This document shows, in pieces, positions 27,491 through 36,250 of a DNA stretch of 64,000 nucleotides. The translations under genes and the position numbers were made by a program. The stretch is taken from contig JBKUOG010000010.1 of assembly GCA_046957575.1 (NCBI GenBank), positions 1-64,000 on the forward strand, written 5' to 3'. The notes beneath the pieces are model-generated. The model saw only the letters and a program-made list of their open reading frames with translations, ran no database searches and was not told the origin of the DNA. Source of the DNA: UMGS1370 sp046957575 (lineage in GTDB: Bacteria; Bacillota; Clostridia; Lachnospirales; Lachnospiraceae). Each line of letters starts with the position of its first letter. Positions within the stretch are counted from its first letter, which is position 1.

Positions 27491-27555
27491 AAAACGCCAG
27501 TGGATTTTTGCTGCCAGATAAACTGCAAACATACTTTGTACAAAGGAGAATCTTC

Positions 27556-28410
27556 ATGGATCCAAGATTTACATTAGAAAACAGAATTGCTGCTGAATTA
27601 AAAAGCTACGATGGCCATATGGGATTTTATGCCGATGACTTAAAAGGCAATATCATAGAAATCTGCGCAGATGAAGACTTTGAAACTGCCAGCACGATTA
27701 AAACCTATATTCTGGCTTGCTTATTCGATCAGATCCGGCAGAAAAAAGCGGATCTGAATGACACTCTCATCTACAAAAAGGAGCACTGCGTATCTGGCAG
27801 CGGCCTGGTCCATTCTCTGGATTTCGGCGCCTCTCTGCGGGTAAAAGACGCCGCCACGTTAATGATCATTGTCAGCGACAATACGGCCACCAACATGATC
27901 ATTGAATATCTGGGCATCGATACCATTAATACCTGTATCCAAAAGCTGGGCTGCACTTCCACCAGACTCCACCGGTTCCTCCACTTTGATGGCGAAAACA
28001 TGGGACGGCTCGGCACTTCCACTCCAAGAGATTATGCCAGCATCTTTGTCCGCCTGGCGAAACACCAGCTTATCGGGCCGGAAGAAGATGCCGCTATGAT
28101 TGAAATTTTCAGGCAGCAGCACTACAATTCCATGATTGTCCGGGATTTTCCGGTTTACTACATGGATGGTGAGGACAACGGGGAGGAGACTTCCATCCAG
28201 GTCGCTTCCAAAAGCGGCAGCATGGATGAATGCCGCAATGACGGCGGTATCGTCTGCACTCCCTATGGCCCTTATGTGATTGTCATGATGCACAAAAATT
28301 TCAGTGATCCCATGTATTACGCAGACCACCCCGCTACCCGTTTCGGCGCAAAAGTGAGCCGCATGATGCTGGACCAGTTTCTGGCACTGGAAGGACGGTT
28401 TGTGCTGTAG
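27556..28410 (+). CDS. class A beta-lactamase-fold serine hydrolase, apparently cytoplasmic
   Basis: A 284-residue protein with the three serine beta-lactamase/PBP motifs in correct order and spacing: STIK at 46-49 (nucleophile Ser and Lys), SDN at 107-109 and KSG at 219-221. The omega loop is short (TSTPRDY near 155), and the Glu166 of true class A enzymes is not clear. There is no signal peptide: the start MDPRFTLENR is chosen because AAAGGAG lies nine bases upstream. True beta-lactamases act outside the membrane, so this protein is probably a peptidase or esterase relative; resistance should not be assumed. It lies 65 bases after the RelA/SpoT gene and its stop abuts the convergent enolase-superfamily gene. 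Confidence 0.8.
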   Translation: MDPRFTLENRIAAELKSYDGHMGFYADDLKGNIIEICADEDFETASTIKTYILACLFDQIRQKKADLNDTLIYKKEHCVSGSGLVHSLDFGASLRVKDAATLMIIVSDNTATNMIIEYLGIDTINTCIQKLGCTSTRLHRFLHFDGENMGRLGTSTPRDYASIFVRLAKHQLIGPEEDAAMIEIFRQQHYNSMIVRDFPVYYMDGEDNGEETSIQVASKSGSMDECRNDGGIVCTPYGPYVIVMMHKNFSDPMYYADHPATRFGAKVSRMMLDQFLALEGRFVL

Positions 28411-29553
28411 TTACAGACGCTCAATCTTATCCGCTGCCAAAGCCAGTTTTTCTTCATCCAGCCGGATTCCAAACCCATAGCAGTCCGGACAGAATTTAAT
28501 CGGATTGGTACGGCTGTCTGTTGGTATTTTTTCTATGCAGCCATAATAAAAAACCGAATCCTCTTCCTTCTCTGTTGCTTCTACCCATCTGGCAGAAAGG
28601 CCGACTGCCAGCTGCTGCCAGATGGTGCACCCAGGACCTACCAGGCTGTCATCCCCTATCATCAGGTCCGCCCCCAGTTCTTTTATTTTTTCCGCCAAGA
28701 CAACTGCATCAAATACAGATGCTGCAGAACCCGGATGAATATTATAACAGTCTCCCATTCCTTTTATAATGGTTTTGCACGCTTTTCTGGACGGGCGCAT
28801 CGGGTAATCCGGAATCAGCGACAAAGGATGGACCTGTTCCTGAAGTTCTTTCCACTCTTTTTTCTCCAGATAAGCCGGATCCTCACAGGCATCCAGACCT
28901 GCCTGGTAAAGCCGTTTCATGCTCTGAACAATTTCTCTCAAATCCCTTCTGGTACCTTCCGGCCGATATCCGCAGTTTACATCCCCAATTAGATAGGTTT
29001 CTTTACGAGGAAGGTAATTTCTCACCATTTCAACCACCTGGCAGTCCAGCGTTTCATCTCCAAACAGTTTCACTTTAATAAAACGGGTTTTTCCACAGGA
29101 AACTGCATATTTTACTTTTTCTTCCACTACGTTCAAATCATCACTGAGGATAACATATACTCCGCAGACCTCTTCTCTTCCTGGAAGTTCCAAAAGTTCC
29201 AATGCGCTCTTCTTTTCCAGCTTCCCCCACAAATCGATAAGTGCCATTTCTGTCATCTCAGTCATCCGATCCTGCCAGACATCCAGCCGTTCCCGAAGAT
29301 ATGTAATTGCATCTCCCACTTGCATTCCGATTAATTCATTCAGATACTTTTTCCAGTTATCCAGTGAAACATCCGGCTGATTTACAGAAATAATATTTTC
29401 CCCATAACCGCTGTGCCCGCCTGCCTTTATTGACAGAAACACATGCTGCCTGCTGGTCCAGGTCCCAAAGCTGAATGTTCTGGTTGCCTTTATCTGATAT
29501 AAGTATAATGTTATGTCTGTAATTTTTTCCTTTATTTCATGATACGATTTCAT
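28411..29553 (-). CDS. enolase-superfamily enzyme (mandelate racemase/muconate lactonizing type)
   Basis: A 380-residue barrel enzyme that should abstract an alpha proton from a carboxylate substrate using Mg2+. Visible features are the capping domain at the N-terminus, IKVKLFG with the K-x-K base pair near the end of strand 2, the metal ligands in GDVNCGY and CEDPAY, and GDDSLVGPG near the C-terminal lysine/aspartate site. It is the last gene of the Lpl-sulfatase run (24 bases after the sulfatase). The context suggests a dehydratase or epimerase for a sugar acid such as a hexuronate derivative, which is inference. A dipeptide epimerase is an alternative. Confidence 0.75.
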   Translation of the reverse strand: MKSYHEIKEKITDITLYLYQIKATRTFSFGTWTSRQHVFLSIKAGGHSGYGENIISVNQPDVSLDNWKKYLNELIGMQVGDAITYLRERLDVWQDRMTEMTEMALIDLWGKLEKKSALELLELPGREEVCGVYVILSDDLNVVEEKVKYAVSCGKTRFIKVKLFGDETLDCQVVEMVRNYLPRKETYLIGDVNCGYRPEGTRRDLREIVQSMKRLYQAGLDACEDPAYLEKKEWKELQEQVHPLSLIPDYPMRPSRKACKTIIKGMGDCYNIHPGSAASVFDAVVLAEKIKELGADLMIGDDSLVGPGCTIWQQLAVGLSARWVEATEKEEDSVFYYGCIEKIPTDSRTNPIKFCPDCYGFGIRLDEEKLALAADKIERL

Positions 29554-29577
29554 GATTCTGCCCTTCTTTCTCTTCTC

Positions 29578-32364
29578 CTACTGCTCTATATTCATAAGAA
29601 AACCATCGTTTTGGTCTTTCAGCCACTCTTTTAGCCTGCTTTCCAGAAAACCTGCCACAGGATGTTCTTTGGAATTTTCAATTACTTCCGGCCGCATCTG
29701 CAGCGGATCTTCTTCTAAATCATACAGATGGCGGCTTTGTTTTGGCGTTGTCTCATATCCAACATCTATCACATATACATATTTTCTGGTGCGAATGCCG
29801 CGCCAGCCAAAATCCATGGGATTTTTCCCGGCTTTTCTGAATTTTTCCAAAAATACATCTCTGCCTGGACAAGCTGCCAAAAAGCAGACATGATCCGGAT
29901 GTTCCAAACTCCCCTTAATATCCCCGGAGCAATCCATCCCTTCTGCAGATTCGGGGATCGGAAGTTCCAAAAGCCCTAGAATCGTGGGCATAAAATCAGG
30001 GCTGCCAATCAGCGTATGGCAAATTCTCTTTTTTAATCCTCCTCCCCCTATCACCAGAGGAATTCCTATGGATTCTTCGTACCACACATGTTTTGCCATG
30101 AGTCCATGGGAACCCATCATATCCCCATGATCCGCAGAAAGGACAATCAGGGTATCCTCGTAAATCCCCATCTCTTTTAGCGTCTGAATCAAACGCCCAA
30201 ACTGATCATCCAATCCGGAAACTGCTGCATAGTATTCCTTTGTAACCTGAAGCAGTTCTTTTCTGCTGTATCCAACCGGCTCATAGGTATGATGATGAAT
30301 ATTTTCAAGTTCCACATTTTCCTTTAACGGCAGTTCTTCCTTATATAAATCCAGGTACTTTCGAGGAACCTGATCGTATGGACTGTGAGGCGGATTCCAG
30401 GAAACAAATAAAGCAAACGGGCCGCTGTCTTTATGGCTTTTTATATATTCCAGAGCTATGTCGGTTTCATGCTCCGGCGACCACTTTTTAACCTGTATCT
30501 GTTTTGGACTGTCTGTCCAATAATGAGGCGACATATGCTGATCCCAGGCCCCATAAGAATACCAGAAATCAAATCCATGGCGTTTGTGTCCGGGAGGCGT
30601 ATAGGCATCCCAGTTTTTGGCTCCTGATTGCGGATTCGGACAATGATTCTGTTCCGGTTCATCCAGATGCCATTTTCCAATATATCCTGTCTGATATCCG
30701 CAGGACTTTAATACATCCCCTATACAGATCTCATCCTCTTTTAGTCCCATGGATAAACCCGTCTTGCAATTTGTAAAAACCCCTGTGTGCAGCGGATTTT
30801 TTCCTGTCAGCAAACTGGCCCTGTGAGGAGAACAAAGGGGAAATGTACTCACAGCATCTGTGCAAAATACAGATTCCTCTGCGAACCCATCCATATTTGG
30901 TGTTTTTACCGGATCTTTTCCAGCAAATCCCATTGCATCTCTGCGCCACTGATCCGCAAATACGAATAACAGATTCTTTTTCTTCTTTTTTTTCTTGAAA
31001 AACGGGTCATTCTGGCCCATAGCCCATTCTTCCAGACAGTCATACAATTCCTCTGCTTTTGAAGCGTACGCAGGATCTGGACAAAGGTTTGTCCGCTCCC
31101 AGGGATCTTCCAGAAGATTATATAGTTCTTCTGACTGATTATCATAAATGTATTTATAATCTCCTCTTACAACCATTCGCCGCATATCGCCAAATTGGTG
31201 ATTTCCGCAGTACACGCCAAATATGTCTTTTTCTTTTGGCTCTGTCCCCTTTACAATACTCTCTTTCAGGGAACATCCATCCAGTTCCTGATTGCTCTGA
31301 AGTCCGAAAAGTTCTATTAAAGTGGGGACAAAATCCAGATGGGAAATCCGGTTATGCAGATGTTTTCCAACTGTCTGCCCTGCAGAATGGAAAATTGCCG
31401 GAACCCGTACCGCCGCCTCATACATCTCCATCTTCTGATACATGGAATGCTGTCCCATGTGCTCGCCGTGATCAGTGGTAAACACCACCATTGTATTCCT
31501 GTCCAGTCCGGTTTCCTTTAACGCTCTTTGGATTCTTCCAATTTGATCATCACAAAGACGGGTCAGAGAAAGATGGGCATGCCACCCTCGTCTCCACCCC
31601 TCTTTTGGCGGATAGTCTCCCAGCCTGGCGGCTGCTCCCAGTCTCCGTCCGGCAGGTTCTCCCTGTGCCGGACTTCCAGTTCCTTCCGGCAGCTCTATCT
31701 TATCTTCTTCAAAAATATCCCAATATTCCTTTGGTACAATTAGTGGTGGATGGGGAGCCCAAAGATATAAAAACAGCGCAAATGGCTTTTCATGGTTTTG
31801 TCTGATATAGTTCTCTGCTTTTGAAGCAAACCAGACATCCTTAAAGTCCGAAAGGTCATAGGGCCAAATGGACGTCCTCGCATTTGAGTATCTGTGTTTC
31901 TCATAAACTCCGTCTGATAACTCATCAATTACTACAGAGTCTTCCTCCTTCCGGCCAACGGCTAATCCCTTTCCCTTGGCATACTCTGCATATGTATCAT
32001 CATCTTCCCAGGCTGCAAAGGGTACAGACTCTTTTAGTGCCGGTTTAATGCTGATGTGATTCACTCCAATATGGGCCACTTCATAACCAGCTTTGTAAAA
32101 CATCTGGTGAATCGTCTCATTGTCTCTTGCATATTTTCCAGGAAGATCGTTGAGCATCATACCATTCTTAATCGGGTTCATGCCAGTGGCCAAAGCAGTC
32201 CTGGCCGGGACACACAGCGGGCAGGCATTATATGCCTGCTCAAATACTGTGCTCTCCCTGGTCAGATGATTTAAATTAGGTGTCACCGTCTCTGCTCCAA
32301 CTGTCATTCCAAGGGTATCCGCTCTCTGCTGATCCGTCATAATAAATACCAGATTCTGCTTCAT
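29578..32364 (-). CDS. two-domain sulfatase (tandem fusion)
   Basis: A 928-residue cytoplasmic protein holding two complete type I sulfatases in one frame. Domain 1 (about 1-456) has TDQQRADTLGM, CPLCVPARTALATG with the C-x-P-x-R site, and TTDHGEHMGQH. A run of seven lysines (457-463) joins it to domain 2 (464-928), which has FADQWRRDAMGF, CSPHRASLLTG and SADHGDMMGSHG. Both catalytic cysteines need conversion to formylglycine by an anaerobic sulfatase maturase, not present here. Family members are usually 450-550 residues, so this is a doubled size. The lysine run is coded by an A-rich tract (30976-30996) containing an in-frame A AAA AAG heptamer. It lies 15 bases after the binding-protein gene. 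Likely role: desulfation of imported glycan fragments at two positions. Confidence 0.85.
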   Translation of the reverse strand: MKQNLVFIMTDQQRADTLGMTVGAETVTPNLNHLTRESTVFEQAYNACPLCVPARTALATGMNPIKNGMMLNDLPGKYARDNETIHQMFYKAGYEVAHIGVNHISIKPALKESVPFAAWEDDDTYAEYAKGKGLAVGRKEEDSVVIDELSDGVYEKHRYSNARTSIWPYDLSDFKDVWFASKAENYIRQNHEKPFALFLYLWAPHPPLIVPKEYWDIFEEDKIELPEGTGSPAQGEPAGRRLGAAARLGDYPPKEGWRRGWHAHLSLTRLCDDQIGRIQRALKETGLDRNTMVVFTTDHGEHMGQHSMYQKMEMYEAAVRVPAIFHSAGQTVGKHLHNRISHLDFVPTLIELFGLQSNQELDGCSLKESIVKGTEPKEKDIFGVYCGNHQFGDMRRMVVRGDYKYIYDNQSEELYNLLEDPWERTNLCPDPAYASKAEELYDCLEEWAMGQNDPFFKKKKKKKNLLFVFADQWRRDAMGFAGKDPVKTPNMDGFAEESVFCTDAVSTFPLCSPHRASLLTGKNPLHTGVFTNCKTGLSMGLKEDEICIGDVLKSCGYQTGYIGKWHLDEPEQNHCPNPQSGAKNWDAYTPPGHKRHGFDFWYSYGAWDQHMSPHYWTDSPKQIQVKKWSPEHETDIALEYIKSHKDSGPFALFVSWNPPHSPYDQVPRKYLDLYKEELPLKENVELENIHHHTYEPVGYSRKELLQVTKEYYAAVSGLDDQFGRLIQTLKEMGIYEDTLIVLSADHGDMMGSHGLMAKHVWYEESIGIPLVIGGGGLKKRICHTLIGSPDFMPTILGLLELPIPESAEGMDCSGDIKGSLEHPDHVCFLAACPGRDVFLEKFRKAGKNPMDFGWRGIRTRKYVYVIDVGYETTPKQSRHLYDLEEDPLQMRPEVIENSKEHPVAGFLESRLKEWLKDQNDGFLMNIEQ

Positions 32365-32378
32365 AGTAAACCTCGTTT

Positions 32379-34046
32379 TTAATCCATTGCCTGATAGCGG
32401 TCATAGGCTGTCTGATAAATAGAAATATAGTCCTGGACATGCATCTGTTCCAGTTTCTTTAAATATTCTTCCCACTCTTCTTCAATCCCGCCATTTACAA
32501 TCCAGTTCGCATAACACTGCTCTACATATGCTTTAATATCCGTCTCCAGCGCGGAAATCTGCTGTACTTCATCCATGGAAAAGTATACGCTGGGAAATAC
32601 CTCTTGTGCCGATACATTGTAAGGTTTGTAAAACTCGTCCAGTTCTTTTCTTTCCTGAAGATTGGCATTCAGTTCCAGTTTGGATGCAATTTCCATGGTT
32701 ACTGCCCCCAGACTGTTGACGCCCGGCGAATAGTCGTGAATCATTTCCGTAAATGATTTTCCATCCGGAACCGGAAGATAATGGTAGGTTCCGTCTTCAG
32801 CCTTTTCCAAAGTGCGTCCCAGAAGCCCCTGATCAATCTGAAGAGATGTTTCCGGATCAAAATGGGTATCAATCCAGCGCATTAAAATTTCCGGATGTTC
32901 TGCTTCTGATGTAATTGCAAAGGATCCCTTGGAATTAATTGCAGAAGTATAAGTATTCCAGATCTGTTTTCCATCCGGTCCTTTTAAAGGAGCCATAGGG
33001 ATAAAATCATCTTTGTTGGGTCCGGCAGTAGAAGTAAGACTCCACCCTAAAAATGCGCCGATATTTTTTTCAGGAGACTTGATCTTGGCTGTATACACAT
33101 TAAAATCATGGGTAAATCCTTCTTTGTCAATCAGCTGCTCCTCATACAGTTCGTGGAAATACTGAATTGCTTCTTTATATGGTTCTGTCAGAGGGGTATA
33201 CAAAACCGTCCCGTCCTTTACGATAAAATGGTCGTTCTTATCAACTTGCGCGCCGCGGTCAAGCTGACCGAAACTTCCAAATAAAGAATACAGTCCATTT
33301 TCTTTTCTGTTGTACAGGAATGTAAATGGAATCTGATCGTCCGTGCGCCCGTCCCCATTTAAATCGTGATCCCGAAATGCTGTCAGCGTTTCCTTAAATT
33401 CCTCTAATGTTCCCGGAACATCCATCCCCAGCTGATCCAGCCATGTCTTGTTAATAAATAATTTATCATGTGTTACCGGCGATAGTTCTGTCAAAGATGG
33501 AAGACTGTAAATGTTTCCGTCCGGAGCCGTTAACTGCTTTTTATATTCCGGATTCTCATCCAAAAGTTTTTTTACATTGGGGGCGTGATTTTCAATCAGA
33601 TCGTTAAGCGGAATCAACATTCCCTGGGAACCATATTTAATTACATCCACATCGCTCAAAATCCCCTGCCCATAAAACGCATCCGGCAGTTCTCCTGCAA
33701 ACAAAAGTCCTTTCTTCTCTTTCCATCCATCTTCTGAACTCATATTCCATTCAATATGTACGCCAGTTGCCTCTTCTAATTTCTGAAAAAATTCCAGTTC
33801 TGCAAAGTTTTTATTGTGGCGGGATTTTGCTGCCATTTCATAAGTCACCGTTTCATTTACAATAGGCATTCCCTCCGGGTTCAGCAGCGGCTCGTTTACT
33901 GCATTGCTGCTTTCGCTCTCCAAAGCAGAAGTTTTTGTCTCAGGCGCCGGATTTGAAGTCTTCTGGGGCACACAGGCTGTGAGCCCTCCCAATACCATAA
34001 AAACCGCTAACGCCGCACTTACAATTTGTCTCTTTCTGTGTTTCAT
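32379..34046 (-). CDS. carbohydrate ABC transporter substrate-binding lipoprotein (LplA-like)
   Basis: A 555-residue lipoprotein that should capture oligosaccharides outside the cell and pass them to the two permeases encoded just upstream. The N-terminus has a signal peptide with lipobox LTAC (Cys25), then a Ser/Thr-rich linker. The mature part matches large Lpl-type extracellular solute-binding proteins: EATGVHIEWN, LNDLIENHAPN and GLLGRTLEKAEDG are typical segments. AGGAGG precedes the chosen ATG; the frame extends upstream to 34103 without a ribosome site. As is usual for this transporter class no ATPase gene is in the operon; a shared MsmK-type ATPase encoded elsewhere would drive it. 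Confidence 0.9.
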   Translation of the reverse strand: MKHRKRQIVSAALAVFMVLGGLTACVPQKTSNPAPETKTSALESESSNAVNEPLLNPEGMPIVNETVTYEMAAKSRHNKNFAELEFFQKLEEATGVHIEWNMSSEDGWKEKKGLLFAGELPDAFYGQGILSDVDVIKYGSQGMLIPLNDLIENHAPNVKKLLDENPEYKKQLTAPDGNIYSLPSLTELSPVTHDKLFINKTWLDQLGMDVPGTLEEFKETLTAFRDHDLNGDGRTDDQIPFTFLYNRKENGLYSLFGSFGQLDRGAQVDKNDHFIVKDGTVLYTPLTEPYKEAIQYFHELYEEQLIDKEGFTHDFNVYTAKIKSPEKNIGAFLGWSLTSTAGPNKDDFIPMAPLKGPDGKQIWNTYTSAINSKGSFAITSEAEHPEILMRWIDTHFDPETSLQIDQGLLGRTLEKAEDGTYHYLPVPDGKSFTEMIHDYSPGVNSLGAVTMEIASKLELNANLQERKELDEFYKPYNVSAQEVFPSVYFSMDEVQQISALETDIKAYVEQCYANWIVNGGIEEEWEEYLKKLEQMHVQDYISIYQTAYDRYQAMD

Positions 34047-34139
34047 CGTCTCTCCTCCTAAAATTTTATTTTCATTTTTTATGCATTCTAACAGTTCAGC
34101 CATGCATCTTCTTGCCTGCTTACAGCGGACACCATGTTC

Positions 34140-35048
34140 CTATCCCTTCACTGCCCCTACCATCACTCCTTTTGCAAAATATTTCTGCAGGAAGGGGTAA
34201 ATAACCAGAACCGGAAGGGCGGATACAATAATCAATCCATATTTAATCAGCTCTGCTGCTTTCTGCTGTTCCAGCATACTCTCAATATCCACCATCATAT
34301 CCGCTGACGCCTGATTTTGAACCAGTATTCCCCTGAGAACTAACTGCAGAGGATAAAGGCCCTCGTCCCGCAGATATACCAGTCCATTCATAAATTCATT
34401 CCAGTGCGCTACCCCATAGTAAAGCACCAGCACTGCAACAATCGACTTTGACAGCGGCATTACAATCTGCCAGAAAAACTTAAAATGGCTGCATCCGTCA
34501 ATCGCCGCTGCTTCATACAGTTCATCCGGGATATTGTTCTGAATATTGGTTTTTGCAATAATTACATTAAATACATTTAAAGCCGGAAGCAGCACCATCA
34601 CCCATGGGGTATCATACAAACCGATTGTCTGCATCAGCAAATACGTCGGCATCAGACCCCCCTGAAAATACATGGTAAACATCATAAAAAACATCATGAA
34701 CTTTCGTCCGGAAAAATCCTTTCTGGATAATGGATACGCAAATACCATGGTTAAAACAATATTAATACATGTTCCCACAATTGTGTAAAAAATAGTATTT
34801 CCATAGGCTCTCCATATCTTTTCATCCTCAAATATTTTCTGATATCCCAGAGTATTAAACCCTTTTGGCCAGAACACCACCTGGCCTGTATTAATTGCAT
34901 CCGGATCTGAAAAAGAAGCAATTACAATAAAATACAGAGGATAAAGCACCAGCACTGCGGCAGCGCCTAAAATCGTATAGTTAAACACATCAAACAGAAG
35001 ATCCCCTCTGTTTTTCTTAAACAAGCGCCCTTCTTTTTTTCCTGTCAT
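34140..35048 (-). CDS. carbohydrate ABC transporter permease (LplC/YtcP-like)
   Basis: An inner-membrane permease of 302 residues with six helices. The EAA loop that contacts the ATPase reads EAAAIDGCSHFKFFWQIVMP. The C-terminus KYFAKGVMVGAVKG is typical of the YtcP/LplC subgroup. I start at 35048 with GGAGGGG eight bases upstream; the stop of the preceding permease lies inside that ribosome site, a coupled arrangement. Confidence 0.92.
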   Translation of the reverse strand: MTGKKEGRLFKKNRGDLLFDVFNYTILGAAAVLVLYPLYFIVIASFSDPDAINTGQVVFWPKGFNTLGYQKIFEDEKIWRAYGNTIFYTIVGTCINIVLTMVFAYPLSRKDFSGRKFMMFFMMFTMYFQGGLMPTYLLMQTIGLYDTPWVMVLLPALNVFNVIIAKTNIQNNIPDELYEAAAIDGCSHFKFFWQIVMPLSKSIVAVLVLYYGVAHWNEFMNGLVYLRDEGLYPLQLVLRGILVQNQASADMMVDIESMLEQQKAAELIKYGLIIVSALPVLVIYPFLQKYFAKGVMVGAVKG

Positions 35049-35062
35049 TGCTCTTTCCCCTC

Positions 35063-35995
35063 CTACCACAAACTGTTTTCACTGGTTTTCTGGGCGATTT
35101 TATTGACAGTCACCAGCAAAATAATATTAATAATATTGTTAAATAAACTGATGGCGGCAGAATAGCTGTACTGTGCGTCAATCAGTCCAATCTTATATAT
35201 ATAAGTCGGAATAATCTCGCTGGCCGCAATGTTCAGGCCGTTTTGCATCAAGTATGCTTTCTGGAAGCCAATGTTCATTACCTTTCCCATTTCCATAATC
35301 AGCATCATGGTAATGGTCGGCATAATTCCGGGAAGGTCAATGTGGCGGATAATCTGCCATTTGTTTGCCCCATCCATCCTCGCTGCTTCATACAAATCCG
35401 GATTAATTCCCGCCAGAGCCGCTATGTAGATAATTGCGCTCCATCCTGCATTCTGCCAGACTCCGGAAAGAACAAAAATAGGCCTGAACCATTCCGGCTG
35501 CCCCAAAAAGAATTGGGGTTCTTTGCCAAACAAAATGATCAGATTGTTAATCAGTCCGGTACGCGGAGAAAGGAAAATATAGAGCATTCCGGTTAAAACA
35601 ACAATCGAAATAAAATGAGGACAGTAAGTTACAGTCTGCACAAACTGCCGGAACCTGCGGTTCTTCATCTGATTCAGCAGAATTGCCAGCAAAATGGGAA
35701 TGGGAAATCCTACTAAAATCTGCAGAAAACTGAGGGCCAGTGTATTTTTTATCAATGGCCAAAACTGGTAGGACTCAAAAAAACGTTTAAAATATTTTAG
35801 TCCGACCCAGTCGCTCCCCCATATTCCTTTGCTTGCTTGGAAATCCTTAAAAGCAATCTGGACTCCATACATGGGTAAATAATGAAATACGATAAAATAA
35901 ATCGCTGGCAGCAGACACATAACATATAGCTGCCAGTCTTTCCGAAATGCCCGTTTCATTCGGACACTCATTGGTTGTCTCCCTTTTTCGTTCAC
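35063..35995 (-). CDS. carbohydrate ABC transporter permease (LplB-like)
   Basis: A six-helix inner-membrane permease of about 310 residues, partner of the next gene. The EAA loop reads YEAARMDGANKWQIIRHI. N-terminal features, a basic tail then LYVMCLLPAIYFIVFHYLP and GVQIAFKDF, are typical of LplB. The GTG at 35995 has GGAGGT nine bases upstream; ATG at 35971 is an alternative. It is the first gene of the operon running to 28411 and diverges from the AraC regulator gene. Confidence 0.92.
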   Translation of the reverse strand: MNEKGRQPMSVRMKRAFRKDWQLYVMCLLPAIYFIVFHYLPMYGVQIAFKDFQASKGIWGSDWVGLKYFKRFFESYQFWPLIKNTLALSFLQILVGFPIPILLAILLNQMKNRRFRQFVQTVTYCPHFISIVVLTGMLYIFLSPRTGLINNLIILFGKEPQFFLGQPEWFRPIFVLSGVWQNAGWSAIIYIAALAGINPDLYEAARMDGANKWQIIRHIDLPGIMPTITMMLIMEMGKVMNIGFQKAYLMQNGLNIAASEIIPTYIYKIGLIDAQYSYSAAISLFNNIINIILLVTVNKIAQKTSENSLW

Positions 35996-36018
35996 GTTTT
36001 TGCACCTCCTGCACCTTT

Positions 36019-36048
36019 ACTATAGCAAGATTTTTTGCACAAATTCAA
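36019..36048 (-). promoter_or_regulatory. promoter of the Lpl-sulfatase operon
   Basis: On the minus strand TTGAAT (complement of 36043-36048), 18 bases, TATAGT (complement of 36019-36024). The start would be about 25 bases before the permease gene. Confidence 0.65.
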
Positions 36049-36064
36049 TGCACACTATTTTAAA

Positions 36065-36173
36065 AAATACCACTTTTTATATAATTTTCAATACTATTCC
36101 CACAGCAAATACGAGAAATATCACCATTTAATCAGAGTTTTGCGCACATTCAAATATGCATTTTTTATATAAT
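36065..36173. repeat. two copies of an AT-rich element in the divergent control region
   Basis: AAATACCACTTTTTATATAAT (first 20 bases at 36065-36084) and AAATATGCATTTTTTATATAAT-like sequence at 36152-36173 are near-identical direct repeats about 87 bases apart, roughly eight helical turns. They lie between the divergent promoters of the transporter operon and the AraC-type regulator, so they are candidate regulator sites. Confidence 0.5.
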
Positions 36174-36189
36174 CCGCATTTTTTCAATG

Positions 36190-36218
36190 TTGCAAATCCA
36201 ATCAAAGATTGCTACAAT
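36190..36218 (+). promoter_or_regulatory. promoter of the AraC-type regulator
   Basis: TTGCAA (36190-36195), 17 bases, TACAAT (36213-36218). The element GCATTTTTTCAAT (36176-36188) lies directly before the -35 box and is also found at 25925-25937 upstream of the secreted lyase. Confidence 0.75.
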
Positions 36219-36250
36219 AAAGTTGAAATTTTTACCATCAGGAGCGCAAC

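Noticed and set aside
26081..28410. tRNA-Arg as an integration site for a mobile island
   Set aside because: No integrase, no repeated tRNA 3' end and no phage genes were seen downstream.
27556..28410. Annotation as an antibiotic resistance beta-lactamase
   Set aside because: The motifs fit the fold, but there is no export signal and the omega-loop glutamate is unclear, so resistance is not supported.
30731..31145. Minus-strand frames in the other two phases across the sulfatase junction
   Set aside because: They encode no sulfatase sequence and end soon; they matter only as the possible ends of slipped products. The main frame is intact, so this is not annotated as a frameshifted pseudogene.
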